Assembly (NCBI GenBank): GCA_019192545.1
Contig: JAHCMI010000040.1
Coordinates: forward strand, 17,970-81,969
Direction: 5' to 3'
DNA length: 64,000 nt
Source: Rivularia sp. MS3
Lineage (GTDB): Bacteria > Cyanobacteriota > Cyanobacteriia > Cyanobacteriales > Nostocaceae
Under the pieces are notes generated by a model. The model made no database searches. It had not been told where the DNA came from and worked only from the letters and a program-made list of their open reading frames with translations. Position 1 is the first letter of the stretch. Each line of letters begins with the position of its first letter. The translations under genes were made by a program, and so were the position numbers. This document shows, piece after piece, positions 26,613 to 35,425 of this stretch.

Positions 26613-27340
26613 TTCCCCGTAAACTCAGAAATCTTAGTAATCTCCAAACCCGCACTTCTTATCTCGTATAATTGCTGCTCTAATGCCGAATTATCATTTA
26701 ATTGTGGAGAAGGAATATCAACGGCTTGTAATCTAAAAGTGCGATTGAAATTAATTTCCTCATCCGTACCACCAGGTAAGTTTACTAACACCCTTGTTGC
26801 CACCATATTTACTTCCCATTCACCCATTTTTACCTGTCTAGGAGCAGATAAATAAGAAATAATTATTTTTGAACGAACTTGACCGTTGAATACGCGAGCA
26901 GGTGTAATAGAAGCAAGTTCTTTTAATACAGCATTACGAAATCCTTGTTTACCTGATTGAATTAAAAACGAAGCAATATAAGCATTTGTGGTAACACGTT
27001 TACCTTTACCTAAATTTCTTCCTTTATCTAACTCTTTGGTTCCAGGAATAACACCATCCCAATTAAAAGTTAAATTAGCCCATTCTCTAACAGTATTCTT
27101 GATTACTTCTGGATGACGATATAAATAATGCTGTTCCGAAATAACTAAAGCACGACCGTTAACTAATTGCACAAACGTTGTTTTTCTAGCAGCTAGTTGG
27201 TTAACTTTAGAACTTAAGAATAAGAGAAACAAAAAACTTATCAAGCTAAATGTTGTTAGCCCGACAAAGCATAAGGGAAGTATATCTTTAGAATCGATTA
27301 ATAATTTTGGTCGTCGAACTTGCTTTAAAGATTTGAGCAT
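26588..27340 (-). CDS. VirB8/TraE-like T4SS inner-membrane protein
   Basis: 250 residues: a short cytoplasmic N-terminus, one transmembrane helix (about 24-45, LCFVGLTTFSLISFLFLLFL), then a periplasmic domain. The layout and size match TraE/VirB8. Sequence support (a V-R-E-W-A-N motif, W-E-V-N-M-V-A-T-R-V) is suggestive only. It starts 3 bp after the stop of the VirB6-like gene. Repeat-encoded Gly/Glu residues extend the C-terminus. Confidence 0.65.
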   Translation of the reverse strand: MLKSLKQVRRPKLLIDSKDILPLCFVGLTTFSLISFLFLLFLSSKVNQLAARKTTFVQLVNGRALVISEQHYLYRHPEVIKNTVREWANLTFNWDGVIPGTKELDKGRNLGKGKRVTTNAYIASFLIQSGKQGFRNAVLKELASITPARVFNGQVRSKIIISYLSAPRQVKMGEWEVNMVATRVLVNLPGGTDEEINFNRTFRLQAVDIPSPQLNDNSALEQQLYEIRSAGLEITKISEFTGKRGGGEGE

Positions 27341-27343
27341 CAG

Positions 27344-28525
27344 TTACATCTTCCCTACAAAACCAGTAGCTACGGCAACCACACCATCAAAAGCAGCATT
27401 TACAAGTGCTGGAACTCTACTATTAATACCTGTATAAAGTGCAATTCCTCCACCACCTGCTATCAACAGAGCAAGCGCAGGAGCAAAGATACTGATAAAT
27501 GCTAGAAATGCTAAATCGGAAGCGCTTTGTGCCCCAGCAGAAACAATCACAGTTGCAGCTAAACCCACCACAATGTTGTATCCCAATTGAACACCAAACA
27601 AAGATACAAAACCACTAGCCCAAGCCCATATTGGTTTTGAACCTAAAGGTAATAAACTTAATCCCAAAGCAATTGGTGCAAATGTTGCAGTCATCATTAA
27701 TGCAGCTTCTAAAATATTGACAAAAGCCCATTGGAGAGCATATAAAAAGGTAACTAGTATAAGGGAAATAGAAGCATTAAAAACTGTCCCAGGATTTTGT
27801 ACAAAATCTTTTAATTCAGCAACAGCTTGTCGTGCTTGCTCCAATGGTGCATTGTTTTGTTGTTCTGCTGTTTCGAGAATTTCTTCTATTATCGGTCTTT
27901 TTTCTTGGAGACAATCTGTAAGAGGTTTACCAGTTTTTCCTTGACATTCAGCATAAATTGTAGACACTTGAGTTTTTACATTTTGGGTTAAAGTCACGTT
28001 AGATATTGCACTTTTAAAAGTTGTATCGGCTAGTTGAATATCCAGAACGCTAACAACTTGTTGATGACCAATATTTCTGATGATAAGTACGGTTTGGGAA
28101 AGTAAATAACCGTTACTTCCGAGAAAAAGAGCAATTACCAAAGGGTAAATAACAGATGCAGCTAATTCCGACCATAAAAACCGCTTTTCTTGATAATCAG
28201 CAGCCATTTTTATGGCAAGGATGATGATACTTAATGCTGCAAGTGTCGTACCTAAATTACATAAACCCGCCCATAATGCTCCAGACGGGTTAACTACGTC
28301 TCCCCAAACTTTATTCCAAGATTCAACGGTTTGTTGACTCAGTTCGATACTGCTTCTGACTAAACTGATGCCAACAGCCGAGTCGGAATAGTTATCCGCT
28401 TGGGCAAGGAGTGAGGGAGGCAGAGAGTGAGTGAGTGAGAGAAAGTGTGAGGAAAGGAGAGAAGTGAAATGGGAATAAGCTGACGTGCAATAGTGAGATG
28501 GTACTATAAAATTACTAATTTGCAT
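27344..28525 (-). CDS. VirB6/TrbL-like polytopic T4SS membrane protein
   Basis: 393 residues from the ATG at 28525, which has GAGGAAG about 9 nt upstream. The longer TTG reading is rejected. There are at least six hydrophobic segments (GTTLAALSIIILAIKMAA; VIYPLVIALFLGSNGYLL; ISLILVTFLYALQWAFV; MMTATFAPIALGLSLL; VVGLAATVIVSAGA; LAFISIFAPALALLIAGGG). A soluble loop with Cys-x-Gly-K...C (about 200-235) lies between them. This is the VirB6/TrbL channel profile. Its N-terminus carries residues encoded by a CTCACTCCCTC repeat tract (28405-28455). Confidence 0.7.
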   Translation of the reverse strand: MQISNFIVPSHYCTSAYSHFTSLLSSHFLSLTHSLPPSLLAQADNYSDSAVGISLVRSSIELSQQTVESWNKVWGDVVNPSGALWAGLCNLGTTLAALSIIILAIKMAADYQEKRFLWSELAASVIYPLVIALFLGSNGYLLSQTVLIIRNIGHQQVVSVLDIQLADTTFKSAISNVTLTQNVKTQVSTIYAECQGKTGKPLTDCLQEKRPIIEEILETAEQQNNAPLEQARQAVAELKDFVQNPGTVFNASISLILVTFLYALQWAFVNILEAALMMTATFAPIALGLSLLPLGSKPIWAWASGFVSLFGVQLGYNIVVGLAATVIVSAGAQSASDLAFLAFISIFAPALALLIAGGGGIALYTGINSRVPALVNAAFDGVVAVATGFVGKM

Positions 28526-28612
28526 GATGAATACTTCCTCAAAATGGATTATTATCAATCACAATTAATTGATTCCCTCACTCCCTCCACCTCTCACTCC
28601 CTCACTCTTCCT
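28405..28612. repeat. Inverted pair of GAGTGAGGGAG tracts
   Basis: Purine arm 28405-28455 (inside the VirB6-like gene's 5' region) and pyrimidine arm 28573-28612 (at the stop of the VirB5-position gene). It brackets the gene boundary. Confidence 0.75.
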
Positions 28613-29520
28613 AAGACGGCTCCTCCCGGCATCATCAGTAAAGAACCCTGCGATACAGCACGATTACCAGTTGCAATTTGAGATTGGCGATCGCCAATAT
28701 TAGCAGCATTAAGTTCTTGTGCAACTTGAGCAGTCAAATTTAGCCCCAAAGCCCTGTCTTGTCTGGCTTGTGAAGCCTCTCGATATTGAAGATTGCCAAT
28801 GGTAGCATTATTTTTTAGCTGTTGAGAGATGTTCTGAAGAATTTGCTGCGAAGTATCAGAATTTTGAGAATCATCTGACATTTGACTTGATTCAATTTCC
28901 TCAAAAGCACTTAATTCAAGAGTTTCAAAAGATTGTTGTTGAGCATTTTTAGAAAGAGTTTTACTCTGTGAAACTTCAACTGCTCCTACTCTTTCGCTTT
29001 GATTAGCTAAATCTTGGCGAATCGCATAGGAGTTAGGAAGGTTGTTTTCTAATTTATTAGATGTAATTCCATCTTCGGGGAGCGAACCTTTCATGATTTC
29101 GCTTACGACTTCGCCCAAATCGGGGATATCAACCGAACCGATTGAATTTTGAACGAGCTGCTTGATGTTACCGAAAAAATCACCGCGAACAAAGGAACGT
29201 ACATCATCAATAAATCCTTGAATTTCATTTGATGAGTTTTCATTAAATGTCGCACCTTGAGTTTGAGCAACAGCATTATTGTCAGATATATCTGAAGTTG
29301 CTGCCAATGATGAACTGACCCTAATCACATTCAAACCTGCAACTGTTATTCCAATGATTGAAATACTTCTAACAAGAAGGTAGAAGTAAGAGAGTGCAAA
29401 ACTATCTGAATTAGTTGTTTTGTTCGTGGCTTTTGCTTTATGTCTCCTACCTTCTCTACTCTTACCTGGAAATCTACGTATATGTTTCCTTGTCTTCAAC
29501 TTTATCTTTTTCTGATACAT
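28594..29520 (-). CDS. Exported protein in VirB5 position
   Basis: About 308 residues from the ATG at 29520, chosen because GGAGAAGG lies just upstream; the frame is open to an ATG at 29577. A basic N-terminus is followed by a hydrophobic segment (FYLLVRSISIIGITVAGLNV) and an Ala-x-Ala-like site (SSSLAATS), so it is exported. The mature part is Gln/Asn/Ser-rich and mostly helical (QNISQQLKNNATIGNLQYRE), as in VirB5/TraC minor pilins, and it lies between the VirB4 and VirB6 genes. Its start overlaps the VirB4-like gene by 47 bp. The assignment is mainly by position. Confidence 0.5.
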   Translation of the reverse strand: MYQKKIKLKTRKHIRRFPGKSREGRRHKAKATNKTTNSDSFALSYFYLLVRSISIIGITVAGLNVIRVSSSLAATSDISDNNAVAQTQGATFNENSSNEIQGFIDDVRSFVRGDFFGNIKQLVQNSIGSVDIPDLGEVVSEIMKGSLPEDGITSNKLENNLPNSYAIRQDLANQSERVGAVEVSQSKTLSKNAQQQSFETLELSAFEEIESSQMSDDSQNSDTSQQILQNISQQLKNNATIGNLQYREASQARQDRALGLNLTAQVAQELNAANIGDRQSQIATGNRAVSQGSLLMMPGGAVLGRVRE

Positions 29521-32341
29521 TTTTACCTTCTCCATTGACATTGGATAAACTTTTATTCTGTTTAATGGATGAAACATAAATCCTGGTAAATTCAGCTAAC
29601 CCCTGTAATTGTCCTTTAGTAGTATTAGGATATTGAGACAAAATTGCTCGACGAGTACTGCGTTCTTCTTGATTTGTGGCTATTGCTGCTAAAGCCATTT
29701 CTCCGGGATAAAATCTGGTTTGCCAAAACCGTCCCCCTTTCTCGATTAACCAGCATGAATACAAATCAGAACGACGAGGAAAAAATGATTCCGAAGCATT
29801 ATGAGCGATTATTTCAACTGGATATGACAAATACTTCTCAAATGAAGCAACGGCATTTGAAGTGATACAGCCAGTTATTCTGTAACTTATATTCTGCATA
29901 ATCATCGCCGCTGCTGAGGATTGACAGATTGTATCTGGGTCTTGACTGGATAAAACTATACTTAATCCATCCTTCCTCGCTGTAGCGCAAAGTTCTCCCA
30001 CCATTGAACTAAAACCATCTTTACGGAACAATACAGAAAGCTCGTCGCCGATGAAAAGGCTTTTAAGATGGGAAAGCGCTACCCTCAAACACGCAGCCTT
30101 TGCAGCAACAGCCATTGTGTAAGAATCCTGGTCGTTACTTAAGCCTGTTAAAGCATAAAATTTAACCATTGGTTCTGGTGAAAAGCTGCTGGGTTTACCT
30201 ATAGCTGTACCTAAAGGACTAACCAACAGTGCGGTAATTTGGCTGGTGATTTGGTTAATTGCTTGATGGTCAATTGCTTCTGGTTTTTGAATATTTAGTC
30301 GAGCAATAGAACAAAACCGAGAGAAATCTTTTAATGTTGGTATATCCTGCCATTCGGATGATTTCCAACCTTTAGAAAACGCTAGATTATAACGTTCGAT
30401 AATATCGGGGTTGCTCAAAAATACATCCAGTGCTTGCATCAAGATTGCATCTACTCGTTGTGCCAAGTGGGGAGCATCTAAGCGTCCCATAACTATCACG
30501 CTCAAAGCATTTCTTATAAAAGAACGCCACGATTTCATCCTAGAAGCCCGTTCTGGAGCATCAAAGTCCCGTAAATCTGGGGGTTCCATTAGGTTATTAG
30601 AAGCGCGGGATAAATCGAAGTAAGCTCCAGCATCTCCTAATAATTCAATAGCTGTCTTAAAAGAACTTTCCCCATCAGCTGCGGGGATATCCATTCCAAC
30701 CACTGGTATTCCTTGGGATAAAGCATCGAGCATAAATCGCCACAATAATACTGATTTACCAGAACCAGTTTTACCCGTGATTAATGCGTGTTGGGTATGA
30801 GTGAATAAATCTACGCAAACGGGTTTACCACCTCGATTGGTTAGAAATTCTACACCCTGATTATCAAGTTTTTTAGGTAGAGTCAGTGGTAAAATACCTG
30901 CGATGGTTTCACTTTCTAATACCAGCCGTCGTTCGCTAAGAATGGAACTAGAATGTAAAATTCTCCGCCAAGTTATTGGTAAAGTTTCTAACCAGATTTG
31001 AGCAGCAATGTTTCTTTCTCGCACTACTTTAGCAGTACCGAAACTGTTACAGAGTAAGTTACAAGCAAGGTCTAAACTTTCTGCATTCTCGCGGTACACT
31101 AAAAATACTACCGCACAGTTAAGAGGAACAGCACCCTTGTATAGTTTCTTTTGTGCATCAAAACTTTCCTCCTGCTTAATTTCAGCACCTACATCTCTAC
31201 CAGTTCCTTTAAATAAAGCTCGTTCTCTAGCAGCTTTAGTTTGCTTGGCTTGACGATGAAGATTATCTTGGGTTAGATATCGGTTCGCTGCTGAAATTTC
31301 TACCCAAGCTTCGGTATCGCGGACATGATTTTCACTCAGAACTTTCCACATCCATGCAAGTTGTTCTTTTGCATCAATCCATGCGATAACGGTATCAGTC
31401 ATCGTCAAGACACCACAAACTTTATCCTTTACATAAACACGATTCGTACATTGACGGTGTTCCGGACATGAGCTTCTACCTTTTTCTCCAGAAATCAAGA
31501 TAGTTGTGGAATGTTTGAGAGAATTTTGGGTTTCCGTTAATTTAATACCGCTATCTTTATCTTCTGAAATAACTAGTAACTGAGGAGTCGGTGGTGCTTC
31601 GTATTTATTAAATTTTTTCCATAACCACGACCATAATTGTGTATCGTTGAGCGGAGAAACTTCTAACCCAGCTTTAGTATTGAAAAGCATTTCCCACTGA
31701 ATAAATCCTTGGGTGTACGCTTTCATCAATAAGATATTGAGAAGTTGCTCTTGTCTTTGTGAAATACGTCCGGTAACGTTATCCAAGAAAAAACGTCCTG
31801 CTTTCCCCGAATAGTATATTAGCTTGGACAAAGGGTCATTTTTATTGTTTCCAAAAGTACCCGCAGTCCAAGTACAGAATACAATTTGTTGCCAAGTTGA
31901 CCTTGCTCCTCTACGAGTTAATTCTTGTACTCTTGCTTGTTCGTTACGAGTTAGGATAGCTGGTAGTTTTAACGAACAATTTTGAGCAAGATTATTAAGA
32001 TGTTCTTGTCTTACAGAGTCATCCGAATAACGTCCTAGAAGAAAAGTACATTTTTCTCCTGGGAGAATAGATTTCATTGCTTCGGAAATAGAAGCTGATA
32101 TCGATGTTACTTCTTCTGGGTATAGTTGATTGTGAACACCTTTGATTTGGAAAGCGAAAACTACTTGAAATTGGTTTTCATCTTTGATATCACCTTGATT
32201 TAATAAAAATGCTCCTACTTTACGATTATCCCTTTCGATGCGAACCATACAGCAGAGGTCGAGTTCATTTTCAAAGGGAATGTACTGTGACTTCTCATTA
32301 TTTTGGTTGATAGAATTTATCGTTTGAATATGAGTTTTCAT
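29474..32341 (-). CDS. virB4: VirB4/TraC-type conjugation ATPase
   Basis: 955 residues. Walker A is ALITGKTGSGKSVLLW and Walker B is SLFIGDELSVLF, followed by ARKDGLSIVLSSQDPDTICQ, the pattern of VirB4/TraC ATPases that power pilus assembly and transfer. The N-terminal half (about 1-480) is the divergent VirB4 N-domain. It has a Cys/His cluster (CPEHRQCTN and VYVKDKVCG) that could bind metal, which is uncommon. It is the largest gene of the transfer operon, after the VirB3-like gene, and overlaps the following gene. Confidence 0.9.
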   Translation of the reverse strand: MKTHIQTINSINQNNEKSQYIPFENELDLCCMVRIERDNRKVGAFLLNQGDIKDENQFQVVFAFQIKGVHNQLYPEEVTSISASISEAMKSILPGEKCTFLLGRYSDDSVRQEHLNNLAQNCSLKLPAILTRNEQARVQELTRRGARSTWQQIVFCTWTAGTFGNNKNDPLSKLIYYSGKAGRFFLDNVTGRISQRQEQLLNILLMKAYTQGFIQWEMLFNTKAGLEVSPLNDTQLWSWLWKKFNKYEAPPTPQLLVISEDKDSGIKLTETQNSLKHSTTILISGEKGRSSCPEHRQCTNRVYVKDKVCGVLTMTDTVIAWIDAKEQLAWMWKVLSENHVRDTEAWVEISAANRYLTQDNLHRQAKQTKAARERALFKGTGRDVGAEIKQEESFDAQKKLYKGAVPLNCAVVFLVYRENAESLDLACNLLCNSFGTAKVVRERNIAAQIWLETLPITWRRILHSSSILSERRLVLESETIAGILPLTLPKKLDNQGVEFLTNRGGKPVCVDLFTHTQHALITGKTGSGKSVLLWRFMLDALSQGIPVVGMDIPAADGESSFKTAIELLGDAGAYFDLSRASNNLMEPPDLRDFDAPERASRMKSWRSFIRNALSVIVMGRLDAPHLAQRVDAILMQALDVFLSNPDIIERYNLAFSKGWKSSEWQDIPTLKDFSRFCSIARLNIQKPEAIDHQAINQITSQITALLVSPLGTAIGKPSSFSPEPMVKFYALTGLSNDQDSYTMAVAAKAACLRVALSHLKSLFIGDELSVLFRKDGFSSMVGELCATARKDGLSIVLSSQDPDTICQSSAAAMIMQNISYRITGCITSNAVASFEKYLSYPVEIIAHNASESFFPRRSDLYSCWLIEKGGRFWQTRFYPGEMALAAIATNQEERSTRRAILSQYPNTTKGQLQGLAEFTRIYVSSIKQNKSLSNVNGEGKNVSEKDKVEDKETYT

Positions 32342-32344
32342 TTT

Positions 32345-32505
32345 AATAAGGCAGGAGTAAAAGGGCAGAAGGCAGAAGGTTTTTTATTAGTATTACTTAG
32401 GACTAGAGATAGGAGATTTAAATTATTCATTACTTCTTTATGCTTATATGACTTTTAACTTTATTACTTTATTCCTTCTGCCTCCTGCCTCCTGCCCTCT
32501 GCCTT
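32345..32505. repeat. Inverted pair of GGCAGAAGGCAG arrays
   Basis: Array 32345-32381 faces its complement 32469-32505. The second arm encodes the C-terminal residues (RAGGRRQKE) of the VirB3-like protein, and the hairpin fills the gap between it and virB4. Confidence 0.8.
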
Positions 32506-32861
32506 TTTAATTGCTTTCTGATATTCCTAGAAAGTAAAGGAGATATATAAATTGCACCACCGATAATCCAGTTGCTACCTTTGGGTTTACGAAAAAGATT
32601 AATGTATTTATCGGGGTCTTTTCCTGTCACGAACCACCAACTTAGAATTAACCAAAAACTGATAACTGCGACTTTGGGTATTCCCCAACTAAGTAATCCA
32701 TCAAAAATAAAATAAGTTATGGTAATAATCGCGAACCAAGGCAGAATTTGATTCGCTGGAATTGGACCAAACCCTGCTTGTTTACCTAATATCTTATTTA
32801 CTTTAATTGGCTCTTTTTTCCAATCCATTACTCCCTTCCCGCGCTTACGATTACCTTTCAT
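32469..32861 (-). CDS. VirB3/TraL-like small membrane protein
   Basis: 130 residues from the ATG at 32861 (alternative ATG at 32828 with GGGAG just upstream). A longer GTG reading would translate a repeat and is rejected. Two hydrophobic segments lie in the middle (QILPWFAIITITYFIFDGLL and VAVISFWLILSWWFVTG), followed by a DPDKYINLFRKPKG region typical of short VirB3/TraL-like proteins that anchor VirB4. It precedes virB4 and follows the pilin-like gene, the canonical B2-B3-B4 order. The tail is repeat-encoded. Confidence 0.6.
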   Translation of the reverse strand: MKGNRKRGKGVMDWKKEPIKVNKILGKQAGFGPIPANQILPWFAIITITYFIFDGLLSWGIPKVAVISFWLILSWWFVTGKDPDKYINLFRKPKGSNWIIGGAIYISPLLSRNIRKQLKRQRAGGRRQKE

Positions 32862-32866
32862 GTTTG

Positions 32867-32998
32867 AGGGAGCGGGGGAGCGGGACAGGGGGGGAGAGGG
32901 GGAATTGTTCTGATATTGTTGCACAATTTCCTGACGAGGAGGAAAATCTACGCCCCCACTCTCCCACTCCCCCACTCTCCCACTCCCCCACTCCTATC
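32867..32998. repeat. Inverted pair of GGGGGAGCGGG / CCCCCACTC tracts
   Basis: Purine arm 32867-32904 and pyrimidine arm 32952-32998, in the gap between the pilin-like and VirB3-like genes. Confidence 0.8.
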
Positions 32999-33650
32999 CC
33001 CCAGCAGTTCCGGTTCCGTCGCCAATAAATAGGAAAGTAATTACATCAATCGTAAGAATAATCCCAATCGCTAAACCTGCTTGAGTTGCAATTGGTCGCC
33101 AGTCATTCCCTTGTTGTGCTTGGTTGTAAGCAAATAGTGCTGCGACTCCAACTAGTAGCAGAAAGACTCCACGAATTGCGTTAAATACTAAAGTTATTGC
33201 TTCTGGTGATATTGTGCTTGCTCCTCCTGTAGAACTTTCTTCAGCAATTCCTGCTAAGAATTCTTCTAATCCGCTTAAGAAGATTGCCTGTGCTGGTAAT
33301 TCAAATACTGTTAGAGTCGCAGTTAAGGCAATGATTAACCCTGCGATATGCCAAAAACTAATTTTGGCGTTAACTATTTTATGAAGCCAAGGTATTAGTT
33401 TAATTACCCTATTTAAACAGTAGAAGAATAAGCTGATAGATAAAATAATTGAAATTAGGAGCGGTTCTTTTACAGTTAAATAAATTAACCCAAATCTTAA
33501 AACTAAACTTAATCTAATATCTGCTTTCGTCCATAAAAAGTTTGTGAATAATCTCAGAACACCAGAATAATAAATATTAGCAGCAGCAGTTTTTAATGTT
33601 TGCTCTTCGTACAACTCATTTCTCGAATCAAATTTATGTTTGCTATACAT
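32994..33650 (-). CDS. Pilin-like membrane protein (VirB2/TrbC-like C-terminus)
   Basis: 218 residues. The N-terminal half has two hydrophobic stretches (FGLIYLTVKEPLLISIILSI and FWHIAGLIIALTATLTVFEL). The latter ends in ELPAQA, which looks like an internal signal-peptidase site. The following about 85 residues have two membrane helices (VFNAIRGVFLLLVGVAALFA and GLAIGIILTIDVITFLF) joined by a short polar loop with NQAQQGNDW, the VirB2/TrbC pilin layout. So the pilin may be released from a membrane-bound precursor. It is the second gene of the transfer operon. Inference from topology and position. Confidence 0.6.
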   Translation of the reverse strand: MYSKHKFDSRNELYEEQTLKTAAANIYYSGVLRLFTNFLWTKADIRLSLVLRFGLIYLTVKEPLLISIILSISLFFYCLNRVIKLIPWLHKIVNAKISFWHIAGLIIALTATLTVFELPAQAIFLSGLEEFLAGIAEESSTGGASTISPEAITLVFNAIRGVFLLLVGVAALFAYNQAQQGNDWRPIATQAGLAIGIILTIDVITFLFIGDGTGTAGG

Positions 33651-33676
33651 AGTTAATGAGTAAGAGATTAAAAATT

Positions 33677-34693
33677 TTACATTTCATAAGAAAAATCACC
33701 AACCGCATCCAATGACACGGTTGAATGATTGGGGAGTGTGGATTGTGATGCTTTCTTTAAAGATTGAATCTGATTTTTATTGAAATCACATTGCTCAATA
33801 CTCCAACGGTTATATTTAGAATCTACTAGAGTCGCAGCAAATACTTGTTGTTTAGTTTCTACAGATTTTGTCTCAAATCCTTTCAAAGAAGCAGGAATTA
33901 CAACATTTCCATCTAAATCAGTTTTAGCCGCTTCAAAACAAAAGTGATATTGCTTGTTTGACTTGGGGTCTTTCCAATTAAAAGCTTTGGGAGCTTCACC
34001 TGCTTTTAGCTCGATAAATTCTTGCGGTAGAACTTGCTCGAAGCGTCTAAGTATTGTTAATCCAGCAGTTTGAATATCTGGTTTTTCCTCTTGTTGTAAA
34101 GTACCTTTCAAATTAATACTTGATTTAAGAGGTAATCCAGTTAATAACAATCCATTAATTTCTTGTTGATTCGCTAATTGATTGGCAATATTTATTAAGT
34201 CAGGATTGATATTTCCTTTAACTGATAATGACGATTTGAGAATTGTTTGGTTCTCCGGTTGTTCCGGATTGATAATGTGTTGGTCTTCTACTCGTAACCC
34301 CGGTGTAATAGTTATCTTTTGAGATGATGGAGAAGAAACTGTTATGTTATTTTCTGGTTGTGTCACAACAGAAGAAATAGTTTGTTTACCAGAAATAATA
34401 TCTCCCTTTTCTGAAGAGATATTGCTTTGCTGCTCCTTGAAAGGAATAGTAGCTGTCGTTTTACTAGAGTCGTTGGTAAAAGAAAAGTTGAATCCACTCA
34501 GTTGATTTTCTTCAAAGACTAGATTCATTTGTATTTCTTGACCATGCTTTAAACTAACTTCCTTTAAAGCTCTTTGTAAATCTTTTATATCAGCTAAATG
34601 GTGTTTCGATTCTAATACTTGGTTTACGACATGGGAAATGTAATTCAAGTCTAAAGGGTCTGTAATAAAACAGTTATCGATTGAATCGCTCAT
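33677..34693 (-). CDS. Hypothetical protein, first gene of the transfer operon
   Basis: 338 residues, soluble, acidic, with no signal peptide. The central part (about 85-200) is Ser/Thr/Gln/Ile-rich and probably unstructured. The C-terminal part (about 205-338) is a compact domain with FNWKDPKSNKQYHFCFEAAK and YNRWSIEQCDFNKNQIQSL. Family unknown. It sits immediately downstream of the shared promoter-like block and palindrome at 34799-34860, 26 bp before the pilin-like gene, so it may be a regulator or a cytoplasmic transfer factor. Confidence 0.6.
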   Translation of the reverse strand: MSDSIDNCFITDPLDLNYISHVVNQVLESKHHLADIKDLQRALKEVSLKHGQEIQMNLVFEENQLSGFNFSFTNDSSKTTATIPFKEQQSNISSEKGDIISGKQTISSVVTQPENNITVSSPSSQKITITPGLRVEDQHIINPEQPENQTILKSSLSVKGNINPDLINIANQLANQQEINGLLLTGLPLKSSINLKGTLQQEEKPDIQTAGLTILRRFEQVLPQEFIELKAGEAPKAFNWKDPKSNKQYHFCFEAAKTDLDGNVVIPASLKGFETKSVETKQQVFAATLVDSKYNRWSIEQCDFNKNQIQSLKKASQSTLPNHSTVSLDAVGDFSYEM

Positions 34694-34798
34694 GATGATT
34701 TGTATTCATAGCTCAAGTATTTGTGTTTATGTTGTACTTAGTTTATGGATATACAAGCAATTAAAATTATTTTCTATTAAAACACTACAAGTAATACT

Positions 34799-34860
34799 TT
34801 CCCTGTGACGTAAACCAATTTATTACCATAGTCATAAAAACTCGTATCACTATAGTGATA
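34799..34860. promoter_or_regulatory. Divergent regulatory region: shared promoter block plus 16-bp palindrome
   Basis: 34799-34836 matches 18742-18780 (upstream of the secreted-protein/virD4 genes). TATCACTATAGTGATA at 34845-34860 is a perfect 16-bp palindrome. The region lies between the transfer operon (leftward) and the HTH gene (rightward, 34949), the natural place for an operator controlling both. Confidence 0.55.
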
Positions 34861-34948
34861 TATAAATAAAAATTAAAGTTCTCAGTATATTATCTACTTA
34901 TGCTTTGGTTATAAGAAAACAAAGAATATGTTTTTAGGGGAGTAATAA

Positions 34949-35233
34949 ATGGCATTTCAGTTTGTGACAAAGCAGCAAGCATCAGAGATTCTAAATATGA
35001 GCTTTTCGACACTAAAAAAATATCGTTTAGATGGCACATGGATTGAAGGAACCCATTGGGTGAAATTAAATAGCCGTTGTATTCGATATAATTTAGAACT
35101 TATTCAAGATTGGTTTCATAATCGTCAAGACCCAATTGCTCACCATCGAGCTATTGAAAAATATCATGCAAGTTTAATGAGTAATCAAAAACATACAAGG
35201 CAAAAATCTAGTATTAACTTAAATCGGCGCTAA
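34949..35233 (+). CDS. Small helix-turn-helix / excisionase-like protein
   Basis: 94 residues. FVTKQQASEILNMSFSTLKKYRLDG is a MerR/excisionase-type winged HTH, followed by a wing with an W-V-K-L-N-S-R-C-I-R-Y motif. The tail is basic. It is divergent from the transfer operon with a perfect palindrome between them, so it could repress that operon. It is also the right size for a recombination directionality factor acting with the tyrosine recombinase at 41036-42214, as is common in integrative elements. Confidence 0.7.
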   Translation: MAFQFVTKQQASEILNMSFSTLKKYRLDGTWIEGTHWVKLNSRCIRYNLELIQDWFHNRQDPIAHHRAIEKYHASLMSNQKHTRQKSSINLNRR

Positions 35234-35321
35234 TATCGAATAATTACATTCTGCACAAAATGATAAAGATGTCATTAGTAAACAATCAATTACTATCAAA
35301 GAGCCGATTTACCTCACCACC

Positions 35322-35425
35322 GGGGTTTGAAAACCCCCGTCTAATAGCGAAAGTTGTCTAAAGACGACTAATTAATAAGTCCTATTTATAGGACTTCTGC
35401 TATTAGACTGGGACTTGCAGTCCCA
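35322..35425. repeat. Cloverleaf-like element with nested hairpins
   Basis: Four hairpins in about 105 bp: GGGGTTTGAAAACCCC (35322-35337); AGTTGTCT/AGACGACT (35352-35369); AGTCCTATTTATAGGACT (35378-35395); TGGGACTTGCAGTCCCA (35409-35425). CTAATAGC (35341-35348) pairs with GCTATTAG (35399-35406) and encloses the middle two. It looks like a dispersed non-coding repeat of filamentous cyanobacteria. Confidence 0.75.
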
